A stretch of DNA of 64,000 nt, from contig NZ_JACGZW010000007.1 in assembly GCF_014145675.1 (NCBI RefSeq), positions 1 through 64,000 of the forward strand. The letters run 5' to 3'. Position numbers and translations under genes: made by a program. Source of the stretch: Amycolatopsis dendrobii. Lineage in GTDB: Bacteria; Actinomycetota; Actinomycetes; Mycobacteriales; Pseudonocardiaceae. Below are positions 7,828-15,391 of this stretch, piece by piece; position 1 is the first letter of the stretch, and each line of letters starts with the position of its first letter. The notes beneath the pieces are model-generated. The model saw nothing but the letters and a program-made list of their open reading frames with translations, was not told where the DNA came from and made no database searches.

Positions 7828-8165
7828 ACCCCCAGCTCCCTCATCTGGTGTATGGCACCAGCGAAGGCGAAGCTCCCGCTCCCACCCCCGCGAGCGTTTC
7901 CCACTGCGCCGCACGTCGGTGACGGCACCTCCCCGGTGCCGCTGCCGCCGTCCGGACCAGCCAGGCTCCCACCCGGGCTGCTCCGTCTGTCGGCATCTAC
8001 GTGAGACGTTGACGGACTGTAGGGTCCCTCGGTTCCCTCCGTCGAGACCTAGCATGCATTCCGTTACCAAAGGTCACGACACGGGGTCCCGTTAACGATC
8101 GCGGGCAGGGGCGCGCGGGCCCTTAGGTCACGAGGGCGACACGGGCCTTCAGTACCCTGGCTTTC
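7828..8165. other. Divergent whiB4/ponA2 intergenic region
   Basis: This 338-bp gap holds promoters for both genes. On the plus strand TACCCT at 8153-8158 lies 7 nt before the ponA2 GTG, suggesting a leaderless message. On the minus strand GGAAC (8036-8032), 17 nt, then CGTC (8014-8011) resembles an ECF-type -35/-10 pair and would give whiB4 a leader of about 180 nt. The ECF match is weak evidence. No other gene is visible. Confidence 0.4.
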
Positions 8166-10319
8166 GTGCGCAAAACGGATGGTCTTTTCAAGCTCCTCGG
8201 CCTGTGCCTGCTGGCAGGGGTGCTGGTCGCCGGGATCATGTTCCCGGTGGTGGGCGCCGCGGGGGTCGTGTCCAACCAGGCGAGCGAAACGGTCGACAAG
8301 ACGTCGTCCGACCTCGCCGACATCCCGCCGCCGCTGGTGACGACTATCACCGACTCCGGCGGCAAGCCGATCGCGACGCTGTACAAGCAGTACCGGATCC
8401 CGGTCCGCCCGGACCAGATCAACCCGGCGCTGAAGTGGGCGCTGCTGTCGGCCGAGGACAAGGCGTTCTACGAGCACCACGGCGTGAACTGGGGACGGAC
8501 GCTGCGCGCCGCCGTCTCCAACACCGCGGGCGGGGACACCCAGGGCGCCTCGACGATCACGCAGCAGTACGTGAAGAACTACCTGATCAACGTCGTCTAC
8601 CGGGACGACAAGAACGGGCAGGCCAAGGCGCAGGAGCAGTCGCTCTCGCGCAAGCTCAAGGAAGCCCGGATCGCGATCAACCTCGAGACCAAGCTCTCGA
8701 AGGACCAGATCCTCGCGGGCTACCTCAACATCGTCGAGTTTTCCCGGCAGATCTACGGAATCGGAGCGGCCGCGCACGCCTACTTCAACACCACGCCGGA
8801 GAACCTGACCGTCCCGCAGGCCGCGCTGCTCGCGGGCATCGTGAACAACCCGATCGTCCTCGACCCGTGGAACCACCCGGACAAGGCGACGAAGCGGCGC
8901 AACCTGGTGCTCGACCGGATGGTCAGCAATCAGAAACTGGCGAAGGCGGACGCGGACAAGTTCAAGGCGGAACCGCTCGGCGTGGTGCCGGACACCCCGC
9001 AGAAGCCCGCGTCGAACTGCACCGGGGCCGGGACCGAGAACGGCTTTTTCTGCCAGTACGTCCAGGATTATCTGCTTAAGGCCGGAATGTCCGAGGACCA
9101 GCTGTACACCGGCGGCTACACGATCAAGACCACGCTGGACGAAAAGGCCAACCACGAGGCGAAGGTCTCGGCTGAGACACAGGTGAGCAAAACCCAGAAG
9201 AACGTCGCGAACACGCTTTCGCTGATCCGGCCGGGCAAGGACCGGCACGAAGTGGTGGCGCTCGCGGCGAACCGGGACTACGGCATCGACGCGGATCAAG
9301 GGCAGACGACGTATGCGTTGCCGTCCGGAGTGTTCAACACCGGCGGCGCGGGGTCGAGCTACAAGATCTTCACCACCGCTGCGGTGCTGAACCAGCACAT
9401 AGCCGGGATCTACAGCAACATCCCGATCGGCAGCAGCTATGTCTCACATGTGTTCACCGGCAGTCAGCCGCACTGCCCGCCGACCGGCGCGCCGAACACG
9501 CGCTGGTACTGCGTGGGCAACGCCGGCAACGGCTACCCCGATTCGGGTTCGTTGCAGCAAGCACTGGCGACCTCGCCGAACACCGCGTTCGTGGCGCTGG
9601 AGGACAAGCTCGGCAGCACTGGGCCCGCCATCGACATGGCGACGAAGCTGGGCATGCGCGAGACGATGGCGAGCAACCAGGGCGGCGGAAAGGTCGACCC
9701 GAAGTCGACCGACCCGGGCAAGAACCAGACTCAGGCGCAGGCCTACGGCCCCAAGGGCAGCTACCCGGGCACGGGTGCGTTCACGCTCGGCTTCAGCCCG
9801 ACGAGCGGGCTGGAACTGGCGAACGTCGCCGCGACCATCCTGAGCGGCGGCAAATGGTGCCCGCCGACTCCGCTGGCATCGGTGACCGACCGCGACGGCA
9901 AACCGGTGCCGATCAAGGAAGCGGCGTGCGAGCAGGTCGTGCCGGAGGGCCTGGCGAACACGATGGCGGTCGGCATGAGCAAGGACGACCAGGAGCCCGG
10001 CGGTACGTCCGCCAAGGCCGCGCAGGCAGTCGGCTGGAACCGGCCATTGGTCGGCAAGACGGGGACGACCCAGAACAACGGCTCGGCGACCTTCGTGGCG
10101 GGCACGCCGCAGATGGCCGGTGCGGCCATGGTGTTCCGTCCGGAAGGCGGAAACGGCGGTCTTTGCTACAACGGCGTCGGCAACGTGACCACCTGCGGCG
10201 GCGGAAACATGTTCGGTGGCAAGACACCCGCGCAGACGTGGTTCGGTGCGATGAAGAACATCATGGAGGGCCAGCCGGTCGTGCCGCTGCCGCCGGAGGA
10301 TCCGGCGTACACCAACTGA
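8166..10319 (+). CDS. ponA2: Class A penicillin-binding protein, PonA2-like
   Basis: A 717-residue bifunctional murein synthase. An N-terminal membrane anchor (residues 8-33) leads to a GT51 transglycosylase domain with the SAEDKAFYEHHG catalytic-glutamate motif and GASTITQQY. The transpeptidase follows, with SSYK near residue 398, SPN near 470 and KTG near 631. It polymerises and cross-links peptidoglycan outside the membrane. The protein ends soon after the KTG region (PVVPLPPEDPAYTN) and has no PASTA domain, unlike mycobacterial PonA2 as I recall it. The GTG start has no Shine-Dalgarno but a -10 box 7 nt upstream. It is divergent from whiB4. Confidence 0.92.
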   Translation: MRKTDGLFKLLGLCLLAGVLVAGIMFPVVGAAGVVSNQASETVDKTSSDLADIPPPLVTTITDSGGKPIATLYKQYRIPVRPDQINPALKWALLSAEDKAFYEHHGVNWGRTLRAAVSNTAGGDTQGASTITQQYVKNYLINVVYRDDKNGQAKAQEQSLSRKLKEARIAINLETKLSKDQILAGYLNIVEFSRQIYGIGAAAHAYFNTTPENLTVPQAALLAGIVNNPIVLDPWNHPDKATKRRNLVLDRMVSNQKLAKADADKFKAEPLGVVPDTPQKPASNCTGAGTENGFFCQYVQDYLLKAGMSEDQLYTGGYTIKTTLDEKANHEAKVSAETQVSKTQKNVANTLSLIRPGKDRHEVVALAANRDYGIDADQGQTTYALPSGVFNTGGAGSSYKIFTTAAVLNQHIAGIYSNIPIGSSYVSHVFTGSQPHCPPTGAPNTRWYCVGNAGNGYPDSGSLQQALATSPNTAFVALEDKLGSTGPAIDMATKLGMRETMASNQGGGKVDPKSTDPGKNQTQAQAYGPKGSYPGTGAFTLGFSPTSGLELANVAATILSGGKWCPPTPLASVTDRDGKPVPIKEAACEQVVPEGLANTMAVGMSKDDQEPGGTSAKAAQAVGWNRPLVGKTGTTQNNGSATFVAGTPQMAGAAMVFRPEGGNGGLCYNGVGNVTTCGGGNMFGGKTPAQTWFGAMKNIMEGQPVVPLPPEDPAYTN

Positions 10320-10330
10320 ATCCGGTGAGA

Positions 10331-10361
10331 ACGGGGCGGGAGAGGCGATCTCCCGCCCCGT
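10331..10361 (+). terminator. Intrinsic terminator after ponA2
   Basis: Perfect 13-bp arms ACGGGGCGGGAGA and TCTCCCGCCCCGT, loop GGCGA, followed by TT and then CGC. It begins 12 bp after the ponA2 stop. Confidence 0.85.
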
Positions 10362-10382
10362 TTCGCTTGTCCGGGCTCAGCG

Positions 10383-10673
10383 TCATCCTTTGAGCGCTAT
10401 CCGGAAAAGCCGCACGATCGCGATCAGAAAGCCGGGTCCCAGCGCGATCAGCCACACCTGCGGCGCCCAGTGGCTGGGCATGCCGCCGTCCCAGTACTCG
10501 TAAGCAGGCCACCCCAGCGAAAACAGCACAACCGCGCTCAGCGCCCAGGGTTCCGCCCTCCGACGCCACGGGAACGACGCCAGCACCACCAGCAAAACGA
10601 GCACCGCGAGCAAGAAGAGAATCGCCGCTCCCATAGCCAGGCTCCGCATCGCTGCCGGACTGGTCCAATCCAC
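10383..10673 (-). CDS. Small integral membrane protein
   Basis: A protein of up to 96 residues with three hydrophobic stretches (about residues 13-33, 44-56 and 72-88) separated by WRRRAEPW and EYWDGGMPSHW loops. I do not recognise it. The longest start is GTG at 10673; ATGs at 10649 and 10634 are also possible. It lies in an otherwise gene-free gap between ponA2 and the metallophosphoesterase, antisense to both. It could be spurious, but the regular hydrophobic pattern argues for a real protein. Confidence 0.5.
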   Translation of the reverse strand: MDWTSPAAMRSLAMGAAILFLLAVLVLLVVLASFPWRRRAEPWALSAVVLFSLGWPAYEYWDGGMPSHWAPQVWLIALGPGFLIAIVRLFRIALKG

Positions 10674-10776
10674 TTCGATCGAGCGACGCCCGGCGCTGGA
10701 TGTCGAGAGAATGCCACTGAGACCTTCGCCCTACGCCATCCGGCACCGGCCACAGCGGACGACCCGATCGAACACG

Positions 10777-10782
10777 TATCCT
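10777..10782 (+). promoter_or_regulatory. Candidate -10 box for leaderless metallophosphoesterase
   Basis: TATCCT followed by 7 nt and then the GTG start at 10790. There is no Shine-Dalgarno sequence between. Confidence 0.45.
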
Positions 10783-10789
10783 CGACCCT

Positions 10790-11770
10790 GTGAGCACGCT
10801 CGGTAACGCCAATCCGCCCGGGGGCACCGCGAAGCGGTTGGCCGCGGGGACCATCGCCCTCGGGGCCGCCACCCTCGGTTACGCCGTCGGCATCGAACGC
10901 CGCCGCTACACCCTGCGGACCGCCGAGTTGCCCGTCCTCGCGCCCGGCACGCCGCCGTTCACCATCCTGCACGTCTCTGACCTGCACATGCTTCCCGGTC
11001 ACCAAGCCAAGCAACGCTGGGTCGCCGCGCTCGACGAACTCGACCCCGACCTCGTCGTCAACACCGGCGACAACCTCTCGCACCGCACCGCTGTCCCCTC
11101 CGTGCTTCGCGCGCTCGGACCGCTGCTCGACCGGCCGGGGCTGTTCGTCTTCGGCAGCAACGACTACTACGCGCCCAAACCCAAAAACCCGGCGCGCTAC
11201 CTCATGCCCCGCGGCAAGAAGAAGCGCATCCACGGCACCCAGCTGCCCTGGCGCGACCTCCGCGCCGCCTTCGTCGAACACGGCTGGGTCGACCTGACCC
11301 ACGTCCGCCGCACGGTCGACGTCGGCGGCCGGGCCGTCTTCGCCGCCGGAGTCGACGACCCGCACCTCCACCGCGACCGCTACTCCGACATCGCCGGACC
11401 CGCCGACACCACCGCGGCCGTCCGCCTCGGCGTCACGCACTCCCCGGAACCACGCGTCCTCGACACCTTCGCCACCGACGGCTACGACCTCGTCCTCGCC
11501 GGCCACACCCACGGCGGACAACTCCGCATCCCTGGCTACGGCGCGATCATCACCAACTGCGAACTCGACCGCAGCCGCGCCCGAGGCGCCTCCCGCTGGG
11601 GAGCCCGCATGTGGCTCCACGTCTCCGCCGGACTCGGCACCTCCCCCTACGCCCCCGCCCGCTTCGCCTGCCCGCCGGAAGCGAGCCTGTTGACGCTGGT
11701 CCCGCGCGGATCCGGGGCCTCCGACCCCCGCAAACCAGCCCCGCGTAAAGCCGCGAAACCCGTCCGCTAG
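10790..11770 (+). CDS. Membrane-anchored calcineurin-like metallophosphoesterase
   Basis: A 326-residue protein with a hydrophobic N-terminal segment (residues 16-34) that may anchor it. The dinuclear metallophosphoesterase motifs follow: SDLHM (DxH), NTGDN (GD), a GSND in place of the usual GNHD/E, and GHTHGGQ. The YaeI/YkuE-like branch acts on phospholipid head groups or nucleotides; the substrate here is unknown. The GTG start has a -10-like TATCCT 7 nt upstream. It has the same position as Rv3683 next to ponA2 and tRNA-Pro. The substitution of GSND for GNH(D/E) may affect the metal site. Confidence 0.82.
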   Translation: MSTLGNANPPGGTAKRLAAGTIALGAATLGYAVGIERRRYTLRTAELPVLAPGTPPFTILHVSDLHMLPGHQAKQRWVAALDELDPDLVVNTGDNLSHRTAVPSVLRALGPLLDRPGLFVFGSNDYYAPKPKNPARYLMPRGKKKRIHGTQLPWRDLRAAFVEHGWVDLTHVRRTVDVGGRAVFAAGVDDPHLHRDRYSDIAGPADTTAAVRLGVTHSPEPRVLDTFATDGYDLVLAGHTHGGQLRIPGYGAIITNCELDRSRARGASRWGARMWLHVSAGLGTSPYAPARFACPPEASLLTLVPRGSGASDPRKPAPRKAAKPVR

Positions 11771-11799
11771 ACTTACTCCCGACCCGCTGAGAAGTACCT

Positions 11800-11873
11800 C
11801 GGGGTGTGGCGCAGCTTGGTAGCGTGCCTCGTTCGGGTCGAGGAGGTCGTGGGTTCAAATCCCGCCACCCCGA
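11800..11873 (+). tRNA. tRNA-Pro (anticodon CGG)
   Basis: A 74-nt cloverleaf. The acceptor CGGGGTG pairs with CACCCCG, discriminator A. The D arm contains GCGCAGCTTGGTAGCGT. The anticodon stem CCTCG/CGAGG encloses loop TTCGGGT, so the anticodon is CGG. The T arm contains GGGTTCAAATCCC. CCA is not encoded. The same tRNA follows the metallophosphoesterase in mycobacteria. Confidence 0.95.
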
Positions 11874-11880
11874 CTGGTGA

Positions 11881-11923
11881 GTGAGGGCCTGTGTCTGCGG
11901 AAAGCGCAGATACAGGTCCTCAC
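11881..11923 (+). terminator. Terminator hairpin of tRNA-Pro
   Basis: Nineteen-base arms (11881-11899 and 11905-11923) beginning GTGAGGGCCTG pair completely in plus-strand RNA. The two non-Watson-Crick positions are G-U pairs, which fits transcription from the tRNA side. A T-rich stretch follows the hairpin. Confidence 0.8.
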
Positions 11924-11938
11924 TTCGTTGTGTCTTCT

Positions 11939-11983
11939 GGGGGTCGGACCCCCAGGCCCCCGCCAGGGGGCTTCGCCCCCTGG
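11939..11983. repeat. GC-rich compound hairpin element
   Basis: Two hairpins follow the tRNA terminator: GGGGGTC/GACCCCC at 11939-11953 and CCAGGGGG-CTTCG-CCCCCTGG at 11963-11983. Similar C/G-run hairpins are common repeats in actinomycete intergenic DNA (general knowledge). No coding potential is visible from 11984 to the methyltransferase end at 12068. Confidence 0.65.
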
Positions 11984-12067
11984 ACCCCCGAAAGTGCATG
12001 GGCGCGAGAGTGCATTGGTGCGGTTGGGTGGCGGGTGGTTGCGCGTTACGGCGCACGAGGGTTGTGG

Positions 12068-12811
12068 TTAGCGGGTGGCGGTTAGTTCTTGCCAGCATTG
12101 GTGGAAGTCGCCGATGGCGGGGGACTTTGTCCAGGACCAGGCGGAGCGGGCTGCTGAGGTCAGCTGGTCGTGGTCCTTCGTCAGGGGTCGTGCCAAGGCT
12201 GCGGCTAGGCGGGTTTCTATGTAGGTGGCTAGGGCTCGGTAGGTCAGGTCTTCGCGGTAGCGAGTGCGTTCGGTGATGTTCGTGAAGCCTGCGGTCGCTA
12301 GTTTTGTGGCGATCGTGCGGCCGGAGAAGGGGTCTCCGCCGTTTTGGCGGCGCAAGAGGTAGTGCCCGCGCAGGGCGGCGTCTACGTTTGCGGTTCTGGG
12401 GCGGATTTTTGCTCTGCTCCAGTCTGAGGTGGAGATTGCCAAGTGGCCGCCTGGGCGTAAGACGCGGCGGATTTCCGTTAGGGCTGCTGCGGGGTTTGTC
12501 AGGTGTTCGAAGAGGGCGTGGGAGAAAACGACGTCTAGCGAAGCGGTGGCGAACGGGAGGGCGTAAACGGTGGCGGTGACGTAGTCCACTGTGGACCCTG
12601 TGGGGAGCAGGGGGTGGTGGATGTCTACGCCGATTACGTGACAGGCGGGTGCCAGAGTCTTGGTGATGGAGCCTTGACCGCAGCCTAGGTCCAGGACTCT
12701 TGCGCCCGGGGTGAAGAGTTGTTGGGCGAACGCGGCGCGGTCACTCGCTGTGCGCGTGTTCATCATCGACAGCGCGTCTTGGGCATAGCCCGGCGCGTAA
12801 CCCTCCAGCAC
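12068..12811 (-). CDS. Class I SAM-dependent methyltransferase, atypical codon use
   Basis: A 247-residue protein with Rossmann methyltransferase motifs: VLDLGCGQG (motif I, SAM binding), a following GVDIHHP acidic strand, and LDVVFSHALFEHL plus a VLRPGGHLAIS motif of the UbiE/Methyltransf_11 type. The substrate is unknown. The gene uses rare codons (CTA, ATA, CGA, TTG, GCA), giving a lower GC3 than its neighbours. It lies just beyond tRNA-Pro, a common integration target, so recent acquisition is likely. The start is the GTG at 12811, divergent from the S9 peptidase. Confidence 0.8.
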   Translation of the reverse strand: MLEGYAPGYAQDALSMMNTRTASDRAAFAQQLFTPGARVLDLGCGQGSITKTLAPACHVIGVDIHHPLLPTGSTVDYVTATVYALPFATASLDVVFSHALFEHLTNPAAALTEIRRVLRPGGHLAISTSDWSRAKIRPRTANVDAALRGHYLLRRQNGGDPFSGRTIATKLATAGFTNITERTRYREDLTYRALATYIETRLAAALARPLTKDHDQLTSAARSAWSWTKSPAIGDFHQCWQELTATR

Positions 12812-12850
12812 CCCGCACAGAGTACGGGTGGAAGGTGGCAGGATCGAGGG

Positions 12851-14698
12851 GTGAGCACGCAGTCAGGCAACCAAAATCCGCCCGCGGTGGTCCCGGACCG
12901 CCTGTTCGACGACCCCGAAGCCGAAAAGCGCTGGCTGGCGCGGTTCCACGCGCCGCGCATCTCGGTGCCCGAGTGGGCCCGCGACGCACCCGAGGCCAAC
13001 GTGTACGTCTCCAACGCCAGCGGCGTATGGGAGGTCTACGCGTGGGACCGGGCCACCGACAGTCACCGGCGCGTCACCAACCGGCCCAACGGCACCCTGC
13101 ACGCCACGCCCTCCCCCGACGGAACAGCCATCTGGTGGTTCGACGACACCGACGGCGACGAGTTCGGGTCCTGGCGCAGCCAGCCGTTCGACGGCGACAG
13201 CTCCGCGGCCGTCAAAGCACTGCCCGATATTCACGACGGATACCCCGCCGGTCTGGAAATCGGCCAGCGAGTAATCGCGGCCGGTGTTTCGACCGACGAC
13301 GGCAGCGAACTGTTCGCGAAAATCGACGGCGTAACCGAGCGCTTTTACCAGCACGCGGACGACGCCGGGATCGCGTCGATGTCGCGCGACGAAAGCCTGC
13401 TCGCTATTTCCCATTCCGAGCACGGGGATTCCCGGCACCCGGCGCTGCGGGTGCTGTCCACCGACGGGTTCACGACCGTCGCGGAGAAGTGGGACGGCGA
13501 AGGAAAAGGCTTGCAGGCATTGGAGTTCTCGCCGCTGCCGGGCGACCAGCGCGTGCTGGTCCTGCACGAACGCCGCGGCCGCGAGGAACTGCTGGTGTGG
13601 GACGTGCAGGCGGACACCGAAACCGAACTGCTGATCGATTTGCCCGGCGAGGTCGTCGCGGACTGGTATCCGGACGCGCGCGCGTTGCTCGTCGTGCACT
13701 TCCACGAGGCGCGCAGTTCGTTGTACCGCTACGACCTTGACACCGGCGAACTGTCCGCTGTGGACACTCCGGCCGGCCGGATCGGCGGCGCGGGCGTGCG
13801 ACCGGACGGGACCATCGAGTACTCGTGGTCCAGCGCCGCCGAACCCGCCGCGGTCCGTGCCCGCGCGGCCGACGGCACCGATTCGGTTCTGCTGACGCCG
13901 CCGGGCGAGCGCGCACCGCGTTCGTCGCCGGTCACCGACGCGTTCGTCGAGGGCGTCGGCGGCCGGATCCACGCGCTGGTTTCCCGGCCCGCAGATGCCC
14001 CCGACGGCCCGCTGCCGACGGTGTTTTCGCTGCACGGCGGCCCGCACGCGGCCGACGAGGACCGGTTCTCCGCCTATCGCGCGACCTGGCTGGACGCCGG
14101 ATTCGCCGTGGTCGAGGTGAACTACCGCGGCTCCACCGGCTACGGCTCGGCGTGGCGCGACGCCATCGAAGGCCGCCCGGGCCTGACCGAACTGGAAGAC
14201 GTCGCGGCGGTCCACGACTGGGCCGTCGAAAGTGGACTGTCCGATAAGGACAAGTGTGTCGTGAACGGCGCTTCGTGGGGCGGATACCTGACCCTGCTGG
14301 CGCTGGGCACCCAGCCGACCCGGTGGGCCGCGGGCGTCGCAGGCGTTCCGGTAGCCGACTATGTCGCGGCTTACGAGGACGAGATGGAACAGCTCCGCTC
14401 GTTCGACCGCGCGCTGTTCGGCGGCTCCCCGGAGGACGTGCCCGCGGTGTACCGCGAGTGCTCGCCGCTGACGTACGTGGACGCGGTCGCCGCCCCGGTC
14501 CTGATCCTGGCCGGCGACAACGACCCGCGGTGCCCGATCCGGCAGATCGAGAACTACCTGGACCGCCTCGCCAAGCGCGACGCACCCCACGAGTTCTACC
14601 GCTACGACGCCGGACACGGCTCGCTGGTGATCGCCGAGACGATCAAACAGACGTCCATCGAGGTGTACTTCGCCTTGCGGGCGCTGGGAATGCGCTGA
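12851..14698 (+). CDS. S9 prolyl oligopeptidase-family serine peptidase
   Basis: A 615-residue cytosolic protein with an N-terminal beta-propeller region (repeated SPDGT, WDVQADTE-type blades) and a C-terminal alpha/beta hydrolase domain. The catalytic serine is in GASWGGY near residue 475. The aspartate is in AGDNDPRCP and the histidine in DAGHGS. HGGPH is the oxyanion motif. The family cleaves acylaminoacyl or prolyl oligopeptides. The start is the GTG at 12851; open frame further upstream runs over the methyltransferase start and is not credible. A strong terminator follows. Confidence 0.88.
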   Translation: MSTQSGNQNPPAVVPDRLFDDPEAEKRWLARFHAPRISVPEWARDAPEANVYVSNASGVWEVYAWDRATDSHRRVTNRPNGTLHATPSPDGTAIWWFDDTDGDEFGSWRSQPFDGDSSAAVKALPDIHDGYPAGLEIGQRVIAAGVSTDDGSELFAKIDGVTERFYQHADDAGIASMSRDESLLAISHSEHGDSRHPALRVLSTDGFTTVAEKWDGEGKGLQALEFSPLPGDQRVLVLHERRGREELLVWDVQADTETELLIDLPGEVVADWYPDARALLVVHFHEARSSLYRYDLDTGELSAVDTPAGRIGGAGVRPDGTIEYSWSSAAEPAAVRARAADGTDSVLLTPPGERAPRSSPVTDAFVEGVGGRIHALVSRPADAPDGPLPTVFSLHGGPHAADEDRFSAYRATWLDAGFAVVEVNYRGSTGYGSAWRDAIEGRPGLTELEDVAAVHDWAVESGLSDKDKCVVNGASWGGYLTLLALGTQPTRWAAGVAGVPVADYVAAYEDEMEQLRSFDRALFGGSPEDVPAVYRECSPLTYVDAVAAPVLILAGDNDPRCPIRQIENYLDRLAKRDAPHEFYRYDAGHGSLVIAETIKQTSIEVYFALRALGMR

Positions 14699-14705
14699 GA
14701 AGTTC

Positions 14706-14734
14706 GGGCCGTCCAGGGGTCCCCTGGACGGCCC
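14706..14734. terminator. Bidirectional terminator
   Basis: Fourteen-base arms GGGCCGTCCAGGGG and CCCCTGGACGGCCC, nearly without a loop, lie between the convergent S9 peptidase stop and the stop at 14738. Confidence 0.8.
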
Positions 14735-14737
14735 GGC

Positions 14738-15364
14738 TCACAGCCCGCGCTTAGCGCCCTTCAACTGCGCTACCGCGGCATCGTCACCCTCATAAGTCAC
14801 CTGCACCGCATCGCGCCCGAAGACGAACAGCAGCAGTTCCACCGGCTCGCCCACCACCGTGACCACCGGCGCGCCTGACTTCACCGAAGCCGACTGGCCG
14901 CCCGGGGTCCGCAGCACCACCCCGACCGGGGATTTGCGCAGATTCAGCTTCGCCGTCCGCGTCGCCAGCTTCCAGGCCGCCGCGTCTCGCGAAGGGTCTG
15001 CCGGACGCGGGGTCCACTCCGGCTGTGCCCGGCGGACATCCTCGTGGTGCACCAGGAACTCAGCGCTGTTCGTCGCCTCGTCCACCGGGCCGATGGACGT
15101 CGGCCAGAACCGGGACGGGCCGCGGCGGACCTGGGCGACCAGGTCGTCCCACGGGCGCGCCGCGACGCCGTCCTGCACCTTCTGCGTGTGACCGGCCAGC
15201 GCGGGCACCACGATTCCGGGCATCGCGTCCGGTCGATGCTCTCGCACGACCAGATGCGCGGCCAGATCCCGCGTCTGCCAGCCCTCGCACAGGGTCGGGG
15301 CGTCCGGGCCGAGCTGCTCGAAGAGGTCGCTCAGCGCTTGGCGTTCATCCTTGGCAAGGCCCAT
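14738..15364 (-). CDS. TIGR03085-type metal-binding protein (DinB/MDMPI-like)
   Basis: A 208-residue protein with the signature CEGWQTRDLAAHLVVREHRPDA near residues 26-48 and a second histidine motif FLVHHEDVRRAQPEW. These match the actinobacterial TIGR03085 group, a four-helix DinB/mycothiol-dependent maleylpyruvate isomerase-like fold with a histidine metal site. The reaction is unknown; mycothiol use is a possibility. It is a single gene between terminators, with ATG at 15364. Confidence 0.8.
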   Translation of the reverse strand: MGLAKDERQALSDLFEQLGPDAPTLCEGWQTRDLAAHLVVREHRPDAMPGIVVPALAGHTQKVQDGVAARPWDDLVAQVRRGPSRFWPTSIGPVDEATNSAEFLVHHEDVRRAQPEWTPRPADPSRDAAAWKLATRTAKLNLRKSPVGVVLRTPGGQSASVKSGAPVVTVVGEPVELLLFVFGRDAVQVTYEGDDAAVAQLKGAKRGL

Positions 15365-15391
15365 ACCAGCCAGGTTACTCGCTGGTAGCGG

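Noticed and set aside
11874..12067. Integrase attachment site duplicating the tRNA 3' end
   Set aside because: I could not find a second copy of the tRNA 3' end or an integrase gene in the window, so an integrated element is not shown.
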